The translations under genes were made by a program, and so were the position numbers. A DNA stretch of 31,136 nucleotides, from positions 1-31,136 of the forward strand of contig JACPHN010000016.1 in assembly GCA_016188575.1 (NCBI GenBank). Direction: 5' to 3'. Under the pieces are notes generated by a model. That model saw only the letters and a program-made list of their open reading frames with translations, ran no database searches and was not told the DNA's origin. The stretch comes from Candidatus Schekmanbacteria bacterium. Its GTDB lineage: Bacteria > CSSED10-310 > JACPHN01. Shown piece by piece: positions 17,252 through 25,759 of this stretch; positions within the stretch are counted from its first letter, which is position 1; every line of letters begins with the position of its first letter.

Positions 17252-18168
17252 TGTGGATCGCGCGCCGCGCCAGCCGCCTGGTGCGCGCTGGTAATCCCAA
17301 TCTTCTGCTGTTCCACAGCCGCTTGCTGCCCCCGGCACGCGTGGTTAGCAACCTCGAGCCGTTCTCCGTCCGCAGCCTGGATGCCGGCCTGCGCGCCAGG
17401 ACCCAACCCCAAGATGTAGCTCTCCTTCACCAGCTCGCGAGCCGACACGTCGGTCTGGACCAGCAGGTGGCGGCCGCACTCGTCGCCGACGTCGGCTCTC
17501 AGGTGGTCGTGCGCAAGGCATCCTTCGACGCTTTTTCCGTCGCGACCACTACCGCGAGCCTGTGCGACTCCGCGGCCCCGGCCGTCACACGTGCTTGCGG
17601 GCACTTCGTCGTCAAGGCGGGGCCCCAGGTGCTTCGCCCATGCGCCGCCACCGTACGGCCTCACACGGGGCTCGAGATTCACCGCGCAGCGATTCACCAT
17701 CTGCAAGAGGCGCTCGGCCTGGGGCGGCTCCGGTCGCACGTGATTCCCATCTTGGCGCCCCGAGCGCGCGTCCGCAACGGCTTGCGATTGTTTTGCAACG
17801 TCCCGATTCGCAGGCACTCCAGAATCCTGTCGCGCATTCCCCGCGCAAACATCCTGGCATTTTGGCGCGAAATGGTGAAAAGCACCGGCGAGAGTCCTTC
17901 CGCCTATCGGTTGTGCGGTATCTTCGACAGCATTCCTGCGTCCGTAATGAGCGCGCTGCAACTCGACTCATCCGGGCAAGTTCTCTTGATTCACCCTTCC
18001 AAGGCCGGTGAGGAAGCCGGCGGCGGCCTTCTAAGGGGGCGACAGAAGGCGCGGCCAGAGGTCCTTATCGTCAGCGTCTACCGAAATCAGTCCACCGGGC
18101 GAGTCATCCTGTGCAGCCATCGGCGGGAGCCGCAACCTGAACCAGCCGCTGGAGAAGGCCGTCGATGA
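17224..18168 (+). CDS. hypothetical protein, second gene of the GGDEF operon
   Basis: The product is 314 residues and was not recognised. The third codon positions are GC-rich along the frame, and the frame joins its neighbours in a typical operon fashion: GGAGG (17215-17219) four bases before GTG 17224, and an ATGA overlap with the downstream gene (ATG 18165, TGA 18166-18168). ATG 17251, overlapping the upstream TGA, is an alternative start. The N-terminus is arginine-rich (RRTVRRALMWIARRASRLVR). The middle has few obvious motifs, and the C-terminal part contains SGQVLLIHPSKAGEEAGGG and VLIVSVYRNQSTGRVILCSH. A resemblance of the middle to amidases was considered and not supported. The chain might be a degraded or divergent gene. 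Confidence 0.5.
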   Translation: MRRTVRRALMWIARRASRLVRAGNPNLLLFHSRLLPPARVVSNLEPFSVRSLDAGLRARTQPQDVALLHQLASRHVGLDQQVAAALVADVGSQVVVRKASFDAFSVATTTASLCDSAAPAVTRACGHFVVKAGPQVLRPCAATVRPHTGLEIHRAAIHHLQEALGLGRLRSHVIPILAPRARVRNGLRLFCNVPIRRHSRILSRIPRANILAFWREMVKSTGESPSAYRLCGIFDSIPASVMSALQLDSSGQVLLIHPSKAGEEAGGGLLRGRQKARPEVLIVSVYRNQSTGRVILCSHRREPQPEPAAGEGRR

Positions 18169-19244
18169 GCGATTTGAACCAACAGCTTTCGACCACGGAC
18201 GCCGACCGCACGACCATAACCGATACTGGCGCACGCAGTGCCGCGGCAGACCCGAGCTCCGACCCTCAGGAGATTTTCTGCGTTCTCAGCGTCATCTCGG
18301 GCGCCGGGTTCGGCGCCGAATTCGTGCTGAGCGCGCCCAGCACGGTAGTGGGGAGGAGCTCTGAGGCCGAGATTGTCCTCCAAGACGATCGCATCTCTCG
18401 CCGCCACGCTCGCATTTTCCAGATTTCGGCGGAGAACGATCGACATGGCCCTGAGCATGAGGTTGAGGATCTCGGCAGCACCAACGGCATCTTCGTGAAC
18501 AACGAGCGTGTCTCGCGTCGCAAGCTCGCCGATGGGGACAAGATTCGCATCGGCAGCACCGTCCTGCGGTACGAATCCCGAGACGCGGTCGACCACGCCT
18601 ACCACGTCCGCATGTCGCGGCTCGCCCGCATTGACGAGCTCACGGGGTTGCTCAACCGCGCCAGCATCGAGCAGGAGTTTCATCGGGAGTACGCGCGCGC
18701 GCTGCGATACCGGCGCTCCCTTGCGATTGCGCTGCTCGACCTCGACCACTTCAAGCACATCAACGACACGCATGGCCACGCTGCCGGTGACATTACGCTC
18801 AAAAGGTTGGGCATGCTGCTCCTCGGAGCGCTGCGCCAGCAAGATCAGGCCGGTCGCTACGGCGGCGAGGAGTTCCTGTTGCTGCTGCCGGAAACAAGCC
18901 CCCAGGCGGCGGCCGCGGTTGCTGAGCGCCTGCGCCGTCAGCTCGAGTCTCAGCCTATGGTTCTCGACAAATGCGAGATCCCCGTCACAGCAAGCATCGG
19001 CGTCGCCGGTTTCGAGGGAAGTAGCCCCGCTGCGAAGCTGCTCTCGCGAAACGGCGGGTGGTTAGTCGAGCTCGCGGACGCCCGCCTCTATCGGGCCAAG
19101 GCCGACGGCCGGAATCGAGTTTGTAACGAAGGAGGCGACAGCGCGACCAGCAGTGCTTGCGCCGACGCTACCCAGGAGCGCGCGGCCGCGAATACCCACG
19201 AGATCGACCTGGGCCAGACCAACCTGGCTGGCAGCGGGGAGTAG
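18165..19244 (+). CDS. FHA-GGDEF diguanylate cyclase
   Basis: The product is 359 residues and makes cyclic di-GMP from two GTP. An FHA domain (about residues 38-135) shows STVVGRSSEAEIVLQDDRIS, RRHARIF and DLGSTNGIFVNNERV, the classic phosphothreonine-binding features. A GGDEF domain (about residues 150-315) follows with DELTGLLNRASIEQEF, DLDHFKHINDTHGHAAGD and the active-site GGEEF at residues 233-237. An inhibitory I-site RxxD (RQQD, residues 224-227) precedes it by five residues, so product feedback inhibition is expected. No signal peptide or membrane segment is present. The start overlaps the upstream stop (ATGA). The last 50 or so residues form a low-complexity tail, and the final 183 bases overlap the convergent mtaB gene. 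Input is probably a Ser/Thr-phosphorylated partner; the partner is unknown. Confidence 0.94.
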   Translation: MSDLNQQLSTTDADRTTITDTGARSAAADPSSDPQEIFCVLSVISGAGFGAEFVLSAPSTVVGRSSEAEIVLQDDRISRRHARIFQISAENDRHGPEHEVEDLGSTNGIFVNNERVSRRKLADGDKIRIGSTVLRYESRDAVDHAYHVRMSRLARIDELTGLLNRASIEQEFHREYARALRYRRSLAIALLDLDHFKHINDTHGHAAGDITLKRLGMLLLGALRQQDQAGRYGGEEFLLLLPETSPQAAAAVAERLRRQLESQPMVLDKCEIPVTASIGVAGFEGSSPAAKLLSRNGGWLVELADARLYRAKADGRNRVCNEGGDSATSSACADATQERAAANTHEIDLGQTNLAGSGE

Positions 19245-20480
19245 CACCTGCAGGTAGTTGTGGGTCAGCGCCTTACGCATGCCCGTAGTCGCGTCGAGCT
19301 CGGCGAATATCATGGCTTCCGTCGTGGTGCCGACTTGTTGAACGGCAAACTCGCGGGCTTTTCTTCGCCCGCAGTCGCGCAAGATCAGGTTCCGCCGCTG
19401 AATGACGTCCTGGGGAACCTGCCCGTCCAGAGCTGCAGCCTTGGTGCCATCTCGGCGGGAGTATGAGAACACGTGAAGGTATGTCACGGGTAACGATTCG
19501 ATGAAATCGACTGTCGTGGCGAAGCTCGCATCGTCCTCACCGGGAAACCCGACGATAACGTCGATTCCCAGGCCTAGATTCGGAATCCGGGTCCTGAGCT
19601 CCGTGACTAGCGCCGCATAGCGCTCGCGCTTGTACGGCCTGCGCATCGCCCGCAAGATGCGGTTGTCGCCGCTCTGCAACGGCAGGTGCAGGTGTTTGCA
19701 GATACGAGATTCGCCCGCCAACAGGTCCTGCAGGGCAGGCGTGAGCTCGGTTGGCAGCAGCGAGGAGAGCCTGATCCTCGGGACTCTCGTTTGCCCGAGA
19801 ATTCGCTCGACCAGACCAGCGAGGTCGAGGCGAGGCTTGAGGTCGCGGCCGTAGGATCCCATGAGCACGCCAGACAGCACGACCTCCGAATAGCCTTCAT
19901 CCACCAGGCGGGCGATGCGGTCCACGACGAGTCCGGGCGGCATGCTGCGACTCGCGCCGCGCACCGACGGAATAATACAAAACGTGCAAGCGAAGTCGCA
20001 TCCTTCCTGTATCTTGAGAAAGGCTCGCGTGTAACCGCGGAAGCGAGTCAAAGCGAGGTCTTCGAAAGGGCTGTCGGCCTCGAGCGGCGAGACGCGGATC
20101 GCAGCGGCCGGTTGTTTTGCCCCTGCGCCAACCACATCGAGATGCTCGGCAAACCGAATTTTCTCGCGATTGCCGAGCACCAAGTCGACGCCGGCGATGG
20201 CGGCAAAGCTTGCTGGGTCCCGTTGGGCGCCGCAGCCGACGACCACGACCTGAGCATTTGGGTTCAAGCGAATCGCGCGCCGCACCATTTGCCGCGAAGA
20301 ATGGTCGGCGCGACCCGTGACCGTGCACGTGTTGATGACGTACAGATCAGCGGCCTCAGTGAAGGGCACCTCGCGGAACCCCTCTCGGAAGAGCAGCTCT
20401 GCAATGCCCTTGGTCTCGTAGGTATTCAGCTTGCAGCCGAGTGTGGTCAATGCGACCCGGCGGGGGGAGCTCGTCTTCAT
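19062..20480 (-). CDS. mtaB: tRNA N6-threonylcarbamoyladenosine(37) methylthiotransferase
   Basis: The product is 472 residues. MtaB (YqeV family) adds a methylthio group at C2 of t6A37 in tRNAs decoding ANN codons, using two [4Fe-4S] clusters. The N-terminal cluster ligands are Cys16 (TLGCKLNTYET), Cys52 (NTCTVTGRAD) and Cys83 (VVGCGAQR). The radical SAM cluster is CDFACTFC (Cys161, Cys165, Cys168). TLGCKxNxYET points to MtaB over MiaB or RimO. The C-terminal TRAM-like domain includes MRKALTHNYLQVLLPAASQ. ATG 20480 was chosen; a TTG at 20501 extends the frame by seven residues but lacks a ribosome binding site. About 50 extra codons after the TRAM domain overlap the 3' end of the convergent FHA-GGDEF gene by 183 bases. 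The stop is TAA. Confidence 0.93.
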   Translation of the reverse strand: MKTSSPRRVALTTLGCKLNTYETKGIAELLFREGFREVPFTEAADLYVINTCTVTGRADHSSRQMVRRAIRLNPNAQVVVVGCGAQRDPASFAAIAGVDLVLGNREKIRFAEHLDVVGAGAKQPAAAIRVSPLEADSPFEDLALTRFRGYTRAFLKIQEGCDFACTFCIIPSVRGASRSMPPGLVVDRIARLVDEGYSEVVLSGVLMGSYGRDLKPRLDLAGLVERILGQTRVPRIRLSSLLPTELTPALQDLLAGESRICKHLHLPLQSGDNRILRAMRRPYKRERYAALVTELRTRIPNLGLGIDVIVGFPGEDDASFATTVDFIESLPVTYLHVFSYSRRDGTKAAALDGQVPQDVIQRRNLILRDCGRRKAREFAVQQVGTTTEAMIFAELDATTGMRKALTHNYLQVLLPAASQVGLAQVDLVGIRGRALLGSVGASTAGRAVASFVTNSIPAVGLGPIEAGVRELD

Positions 20481-20546
20481 CTGGGAATCAGCCGCGCGCA
20501 ATGTCAGGGTGAGGAGAGATTGCGGCCTGGAGGCCCGAGTACCGGC

Positions 20547-20576
20547 ATGCTATCGCGAGCCCGCGCCTCCGGTCAA
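20547..20576 (-). promoter_or_regulatory. candidate mtaB promoter
   Basis: On the minus strand TTGACC (20576-20571) is followed after 18 bases by TAGCAT (20552-20547). The same pair of boxes, with a 17-base spacer, is found before the lipoprotein gene at 24289-24317. Transcription would start near 20540, about 60 bases before the mtaB ATG. Confidence 0.5.
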
Positions 20577-20589
20577 GCGCGGCGCAGTG

Positions 20590-20605
20590 ACGTGGCGCGC
20601 CACGT
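20590..20605. promoter_or_regulatory. perfect 16-bp palindrome, candidate operator
   Basis: ACGTGGCGCGCCACGT is a perfect inverted repeat with no spacer. It lies 13 bases upstream of the -35 box of the mtaB promoter and 18 bases upstream of the start codon of the 1222-residue gene. TTCCCCGGGAA (20605-20615), an imperfect palindrome, adjoins it. The position in a divergent intergenic region fits a dimeric repressor or activator site, but no regulator gene was identified. Confidence 0.45.
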
Positions 20606-20623
20606 TCCCCGGGAATAGGATTA

Positions 20624-23600
20624 ATGAATACGCCTGTGGAAATCTCCGGGCCCCCGGAGTGGCGCACGAAGACCTGTCGCTTTCTGCTGATGACCAAGGC
20701 TCACCAAGACCACGCCGGGCGCGAGAAACCCGGCGATCGCGACAACACCGCGCGACTCTCACTTCGAGAGCTCGTGAGCATGATCCACGCGGTCAACCCT
20801 ACGGAGGACTCGACCATTCCCGCGGCGGAACGCGCGGCGCGATACCTGCGCAAGGACGCCCTGCAGCTTGAGTTGATGAGACGCTTCCCCGAAGACCTCC
20901 GCATCGAGCATGACGGGTCGGACGAAGTAGTCCTCCTGGCCCTGAAGGAGCCCGTCGAGGGCTGGCGCGATGCCTGTCACCTGCCACTGGACCGGATCTC
21001 TGTTGATACCCTGGATGTCTACATCTCAATCTTGGAGGCCAGCCGCGAGCAGCAATCGCACTTTCAGAATCAGGCGCCGCCGCCTCGACGGGAGAGCGAC
21101 GATGCGCCGGTCGACTCTACTCAGGACAGGGCCGAGAAGATGGTGGAGCAAGCCCGGCGACTGATCGCGGCATACGCGGATGACGAGGCGGAGCGGCTGT
21201 TGCGCTCGGCCAGTGCGCTCCTGCCCGATGATCCGGAGCCGCGCCGACGCCTGTTGGCGCTGTGGCGCGAGCGCGGGCGCATGGACAAGACAGCGGAGGT
21301 TGCCGAGATCTGCTCCGTCTTGCCGAAACTGTGCGCCGCCGGCGAGGGCGGCGGACCCGGCGCGAGAGCGCTTGCAGCCGACTGCCGGGCCACCTTTCAA
21401 CAGCTAGTGCACTTCTTCCTGTCGAGCCCGGAAGCCTTGCGGGCGGACGATAGCCGCGCTCTGCTCCGCGCCGCCACGTCGCTGGCCGCGGCGGGCGAGA
21501 TGGGCGCCGCGGATCTGCGGGCGATGGAGGCCCTGCTGCTGCGCGACCATCGCAAGATCGCCGGGTATCTGGAGAGCGCACGCCAGGGCATTGAACGCGA
21601 GGATTGGGAGATGGCGGCCAGCGCCATTGAAAGCGCCGAAGCGCATTGGCCGGCAGCTTGGGAGCAGCTTTTCGGTAGCTCGCGACGGGCTCCAGCGCTG
21701 GCCGAGCTCCACAAGAAACTCGATGCTGGCCGCCGCAGGTCCGTCCGCTCCAGAGACCGCCGGCGAGCCCTTCTCGACAACCTGCGCGCAGTCCTGCTCG
21801 AGCGCGGGGATCCGGGGTGCGTTGCCGAGCTCATGACCGCGGCGCAGGTCGAGGCTGAGGAGAAATCCTCTTGGGCGAAAGACGTGCTGGGGCAACTGGT
21901 CGCCTCAGGCGCGCGTCGCCTGGCAGAGGGGGCCGATGACATCGAGCTCGCGGCGCTCGAGAAGCACTTCCTTCGCCTGACCGAAGCGGTCCTTCCGCTC
22001 GCTGCCGACGCGCCGCTCGCTTTCCGCTTGGCGGAGCTGCTTCGCGATCTGCGCGGAGCGCGGGCACAGTCGCGGGCAGCCCTGATGGAGCGACAGGGAC
22101 ACGCGGCCCTCTCCGAGGAGGATGTTCTGAGCGCCTTGGGCTCGCTTTCTCGTCTTGAAGCCGAATGCTCGGACCCGCAGCTTCCGGAAACTGCCGCGGG
22201 CCCCGTCGCACTCGCCGCCGCGCGCCTGGAGCGCGCGATAGAGTCCCGGATCGAGGCGTGGTGCAACAATGGCCTTCCAGGCAGCCGCGCCGCATGGGCG
22301 GCAACGCGATCGCTACGCATGCTGGAGGCACGAGCTCCGCGCTCCGACCCGGCGACCCTGGACCAACTGCCCCCTCAGCTTGTGCGCTTCTGGGTGCAGT
22401 TTCTGGATTGCGAAGCGGCGCGCACGGGTCCGGAAGCCACCCTGCTACTCGGCGAGGCGGCCCTGCGTGGGCTCGCGGATGCTGGCATCCAGGGTGAGAC
22501 TCTCGACCCCATCGGCAATCAACTCATGGCACTGCGCCGGCAACTTGCGCTGCAGTGGCTTGACCAGGCGCACGCGCGGATTGCAGTCGATCCAGGTAGC
22601 GCCCAGGTGCTTCTCGCCAACGCCAGCCGCATGGCTCCGCAGGACCTGGCATCACAAGTGGCCGAGGCGCTGAGCGCCGCGACCGTCCGACAAGAGCTCG
22701 ACGCTCGCCTCGACAGGGTCGAACAAGCGTGTCGGGTGAGCGATTTTCGACAGGCGGTGACGCTCATCAGGGAAGTGAGCACAGCGTCCTTGCCGGCCGA
22801 TCAGGCGCAGCGCCTGTCGCGGCTGAGCGCCATCGTTCGCCACGTTCTGGGCGCGCAGCTTCGCTCGGCCCAGACCAGGCTTGAGAACGACCGCTCGCCG
22901 ACTTTGCAACCAGATGCGCACCGGTCTCGGGCGACGCGCGCGCGGTTCGCGGCCCAGGCTTGCTCGCTGCTGGCCGCGCTGCCGGCGGCGGTCGAGGGCA
23001 CGAACAACTGGCCGACAGGCACGGAGCTGGCGCGCAGGGCCGTCCAGTTCGCCGGCGTCGCGGCGCTCAATGACGGCATGGCCTCGTTCTTCAATGGGCA
23101 CTCCCGCGGCGCTGAGCGCCTGCTCAAGTCGGGTCTGGTCGACGCCGCTGGACGTGGAGGGGAGGCAGCAACTTGCTTGCAGGCCGTTATCTCCATGTTG
23201 CGTGAAAAGGCTCTCGCCGAGCGCCGGGTGGGACCGCTCGCGGAGGCCTGGCTCGCTTACCTGTGCAGACTCCGACGCGTCGACAAACAGCGCTGGCGCC
23301 CACTAGCCGTGCAGCTCGCCAGAGACGCACTGCTGTACCGATCCATGCTCACCCTGACGGCGCCCAACCACTCACCCGTAGATCCCGTCCCGATCGATTG
23401 GCTGCGGCTGGCCCTCAACGAGGATTGGCGAGGACCGCGGCGGTTCTTGGAGATCCTCGGGCGATACGGCAAGTCGGGATGGACTCACGTTCCGCTCGCT
23501 GATCCGTGTCCTGATGGCCCGTTGCGGCGCCACCAGGTCCGTGAGCTCGTCTGGCTTTCCGAACGCTTCTCGCTGCCTGCCGTCTTGCTCGACACGACGG

Positions 23601-24292
23601 TTTGTGGACCGGATACCGAGCCCCGTGGCTCCTGGACTGGTCTTGACGCCGGCTACAGGCGCTGGGTGCTGTCGGTGTCGGCATGGTGGCTCGGATCGAT
23701 TACTCAAGCCATGGCCATAGCCGGAGACTTCTCGCACGATTTTCTTCGCGAAGCTGCGGCGCGAACCTGCGTAGTTGCCGGAGGCAGCGCCTGGGCCGCC
23801 TCTCGATTGGCCGCGCATGCCGTGCAGATGTCTTCCCCGGGGCTGCGGACTGCCCTACCCGGCGACCTCGCCGCGTCCTTCGGCGCTCATCTGCGAGTCA
23901 CGGAAGTGAGTCCTGAGCCACTCTTGTCAGACGTCGAATGGCAGTCCTGGACCGCGGTCGACCAGCTCGCGTGTTTTTTTTCCAATCCCTGCGACTGGAC
24001 CCGGCCATCCTTTGGAGCCGCCGCTGAGAGCGTAATCCGCGGCGCTCGCAGGGCGCTCGGCTACCGGAGTGCGGTGCCGGCCGAAGCTGATCGGTCTGAA
24101 CCCGCCAGACAGTTACGAAGCGTATTCCTTACGGCACTGAACGGCGCCCTGTGGGCGCGCCAGGTGCTTGGTACCCTGGCACAAACCGGGCTGCTCGCGG
24201 ATGAGCTTGCCGGCGCGGCACTGCGCCGCTGCACGGCATGCGAAAGGTGGCTTCTCGAGCAGTGTCCGCAGCCAGGAATGCGCGCCGTTTGA
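20624..24292 (+). CDS. large unknown helical protein (1222 residues)
   Basis: The product was not recognised. ATG 20624 has AGGA four bases upstream; ATG 20690 is an alternative start. No signal peptide or membrane segment was seen, so it is probably cytoplasmic. Residues about 40-140 (LSLRELVSMIHAVNP; LRIEHDGSDEVVLLALKEPVEGW) look like a small folded domain. From about 165 the chain is mainly Ala/Leu/Arg-rich helices with TPR-like stretches (MVEQARRLIAAYADDEAERL; SALLPDDPEPRRRLLALW). The C-terminal third is more globular and Trp-rich. The last residues hold CTACERWLLEQC, a possible metal-binding knuckle. It is divergent from mtaB across a palindrome and lies upstream of a lipoprotein and a membrane protein. 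Its stop codon overlaps the downstream promoter. It could be a large scaffold, but function is unknown. Confidence 0.75.
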   Translation: MNTPVEISGPPEWRTKTCRFLLMTKAHQDHAGREKPGDRDNTARLSLRELVSMIHAVNPTEDSTIPAAERAARYLRKDALQLELMRRFPEDLRIEHDGSDEVVLLALKEPVEGWRDACHLPLDRISVDTLDVYISILEASREQQSHFQNQAPPPRRESDDAPVDSTQDRAEKMVEQARRLIAAYADDEAERLLRSASALLPDDPEPRRRLLALWRERGRMDKTAEVAEICSVLPKLCAAGEGGGPGARALAADCRATFQQLVHFFLSSPEALRADDSRALLRAATSLAAAGEMGAADLRAMEALLLRDHRKIAGYLESARQGIEREDWEMAASAIESAEAHWPAAWEQLFGSSRRAPALAELHKKLDAGRRRSVRSRDRRRALLDNLRAVLLERGDPGCVAELMTAAQVEAEEKSSWAKDVLGQLVASGARRLAEGADDIELAALEKHFLRLTEAVLPLAADAPLAFRLAELLRDLRGARAQSRAALMERQGHAALSEEDVLSALGSLSRLEAECSDPQLPETAAGPVALAAARLERAIESRIEAWCNNGLPGSRAAWAATRSLRMLEARAPRSDPATLDQLPPQLVRFWVQFLDCEAARTGPEATLLLGEAALRGLADAGIQGETLDPIGNQLMALRRQLALQWLDQAHARIAVDPGSAQVLLANASRMAPQDLASQVAEALSAATVRQELDARLDRVEQACRVSDFRQAVTLIREVSTASLPADQAQRLSRLSAIVRHVLGAQLRSAQTRLENDRSPTLQPDAHRSRATRARFAAQACSLLAALPAAVEGTNNWPTGTELARRAVQFAGVAALNDGMASFFNGHSRGAERLLKSGLVDAAGRGGEAATCLQAVISMLREKALAERRVGPLAEAWLAYLCRLRRVDKQRWRPLAVQLARDALLYRSMLTLTAPNHSPVDPVPIDWLRLALNEDWRGPRRFLEILGRYGKSGWTHVPLADPCPDGPLRRHQVRELVWLSERFSLPAVLLDTTVCGPDTEPRGSWTGLDAGYRRWVLSVSAWWLGSITQAMAIAGDFSHDFLREAAARTCVVAGGSAWAASRLAAHAVQMSSPGLRTALPGDLAASFGAHLRVTEVSPEPLLSDVEWQSWTAVDQLACFFSNPCDWTRPSFGAAAESVIRGARRALGYRSAVPAEADRSEPARQLRSVFLTALNGALWARQVLGTLAQTGLLADELAGAALRRCTACERWLLEQCPQPGMRAV

Positions 24293-24317
24293 CCTTTGGC
24301 GCTGAAACTGATAGCAT
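24289..24317 (+). promoter_or_regulatory. candidate promoter of the lipoprotein gene
   Basis: TTGACC (24289-24294) overlaps the TGA stop of the preceding gene. TAGCAT (24312-24317) follows after 17 bases. Transcription would start near 24324, about 105 bases before the GTG start of the next gene. Confidence 0.45.
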
Positions 24318-24429
24318 TGCTGCATCCAGGCGCCAGCAGGCGGTCCTCTCGTCGGCAACGCGGCACTCACGGCAGACCGACAGGCGCTTGGTGGCTACCT
24401 GCAGAACAACATGGCGGTTGGAGGCGAAG

Positions 24430-25074
24430 GTGAGCTCAAGTGGTCCGGCGATCTGTGCCCTCCTGGTGACGGTAGGCTTCTGCGCGTCGTGCGGAACCGG
24501 CGGCCGAAGCGTCAGTGGTGCCGCGATTCCGGAGGTCGATCTCGACGCACTGCTACGCGAATTCCAGAGTTTCAATCGCGGTGGCGCGAAGGACCCTCAG
24601 GCTTTTTGCGACAGCGTTGTCCAGCGCGGAATTTATTCCGGCGAGGCCGCGCTGGCATGCCAGGAAGAGCACACTGGGGCGCTCGTCGGCTACGTGGATG
24701 CAGATGCCATCCCGGGGTTTGACAATGACCAGGATTCTCTCGTCTTCCGACTGGAGGTCGAGCCGGACCGAAGCGGACGGGGCGGTTACTTGATTGCCTC
24801 GGATAGGGACCACTATCACCGGCGCTCGCTACTCGGAGACGTCGCTACCTTCTACTTGATCAGCCGCATGTTCGACAATCACCGCGGCTTCTATGGTTCT
24901 GGCTATCGCCACTCGTACTCGTATGCGCCCGCAGGTTACTATCAGTCGATTCGCTCCCAGCGCACGCTTCGCAACAATACTTCGAGCTGGCAGCGCTCGT
25001 TGCGCTCAGGGTCCCGAAACAGCCGCACAGGCTGGGGCGGGTACTCGGCTGGCGGTCTGCGGCGCGGCAAGTAG
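24430..25074 (+). CDS. putative lipoprotein of unknown function
   Basis: The product is 214 residues from GTG 24430, which follows GGAGG (24420-24424) at five bases and opens a short hydrophobic signal (AICALLVTVGFCASC). The Cys at the end of CASC would be the lipidated residue; the lipobox is imperfect because the -3 residue is Cys, so ordinary secretion is possible. A longer open frame from 24238 reaches into the upstream gene and has no support. The mature protein is acidic (EVDLDALLREFQSF; DADAIPGFDNDQDS) and then becomes Tyr/Ser/Arg/Gly-rich and low in complexity (YRHSYSYAPAGYYQSIRSQR; GWGGYSAGGLRRGK). Function was not recognised. The hydrolase-like gene starts 33 bases later, so the two are likely co-transcribed. 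Confidence 0.65.
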   Translation: MSSSGPAICALLVTVGFCASCGTGGRSVSGAAIPEVDLDALLREFQSFNRGGAKDPQAFCDSVVQRGIYSGEAALACQEEHTGALVGYVDADAIPGFDNDQDSLVFRLEVEPDRSGRGGYLIASDRDHYHRRSLLGDVATFYLISRMFDNHRGFYGSGYRHSYSYAPAGYYQSIRSQRTLRNNTSSWQRSLRSGSRNSRTGWGGYSAGGLRRGK

Positions 25075-25107
25075 GTACTGCGCCGGGCGCGCGAGAAGAG
25101 GTCACGA

Positions 25108-25740
25108 ATGCCGACTTCTGTAGGGCACGCCCTGGGCGGAGCGCTGGCGTACCTGCTCTTGCGGAATCAGCTCCCGCGGAGAAATCGAGGCCTGTTCACG
25201 ACGCTCATGGCAGCGGGCGCCTTGGGGACAGCGGCGGACCTGGATTTCGCCGTCGGTCCTCTGCTCGGCCAGGCGCCGGGAGCCTTCCACCACGGATTCA
25301 CGCACAGTCTCGGATTCGCGGCACTTGTCGCGGTCGCCGTGGCTGCGCTGCGACGCGCCGGTACCGGCAGTGCGGTGTCGCCGCAAACCAAGGCTCGCGC
25401 GGAGGCTGCGGCCTGGTCGCCCGGGCTGATCTTCGCCGTGTATTCGAGCCACATTGGCCTCGACCTGGTTGCTCAGGACTTCGTACCGCCGATCGGCATG
25501 CAGTTGTTTTGGCCGCTGACCGACCAGTACTTTGGCGTTCCGCTCCATCTGTTCCTCTCGGTGGAGCGGGATGGCCCCGAGATTCTCTTCGGCTGGGGAA
25601 ACGTCATCGCCGTCGCCGGGGAGATCTTGCTCCTCCTGCCGCCCTTTGTCGGGTTGTTGTGGTGGCGCCTGCGCCCGGGACAGCCGTGGGACGCGTCCGT
25701 CACAGCACTCAGGTCTACTGTAACTGCTTCGTCACGCTGA
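25108..25740 (+). CDS. YdjM/DUF457-like membrane-bound metal-dependent hydrolase
   Basis: The product is 210 residues. ATG 25108 has AGAAGAGG six bases upstream. It matches the texture of the inner-membrane metal-dependent hydrolase family (YdjM, LexA-regulated in E. coli): GHALGGALAYLLLR at the N-terminus, DLDF, HHGFTHSLGFAAL, SHIGLDLV and GMQLFWPLT. These His and Asp residues are the conserved putative metal ligands. Four to five hydrophobic helices are visible, the last near LLLLPPFVGLLWW. The substrate is unknown for the family. It follows the lipoprotein gene closely and ends in TGA before a long inverted repeat. Confidence 0.82.
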   Translation: MPTSVGHALGGALAYLLLRNQLPRRNRGLFTTLMAAGALGTAADLDFAVGPLLGQAPGAFHHGFTHSLGFAALVAVAVAALRRAGTGSAVSPQTKARAEAAAWSPGLIFAVYSSHIGLDLVAQDFVPPIGMQLFWPLTDQYFGVPLHLFLSVERDGPEILFGWGNVIAVAGEILLLLPPFVGLLWWRLRPGQPWDASVTALRSTVTASSR

Positions 25741-25759
25741 TACCCGACCGGCCCCGTGT

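Noticed and set aside
17500-17700. Amidase-like texture (VRKASFDAFSVATTTASL) in the second gene of the GGDEF operon
   Set aside because: The amidase GGSSGG core and catalytic Ser/Lys context are absent.
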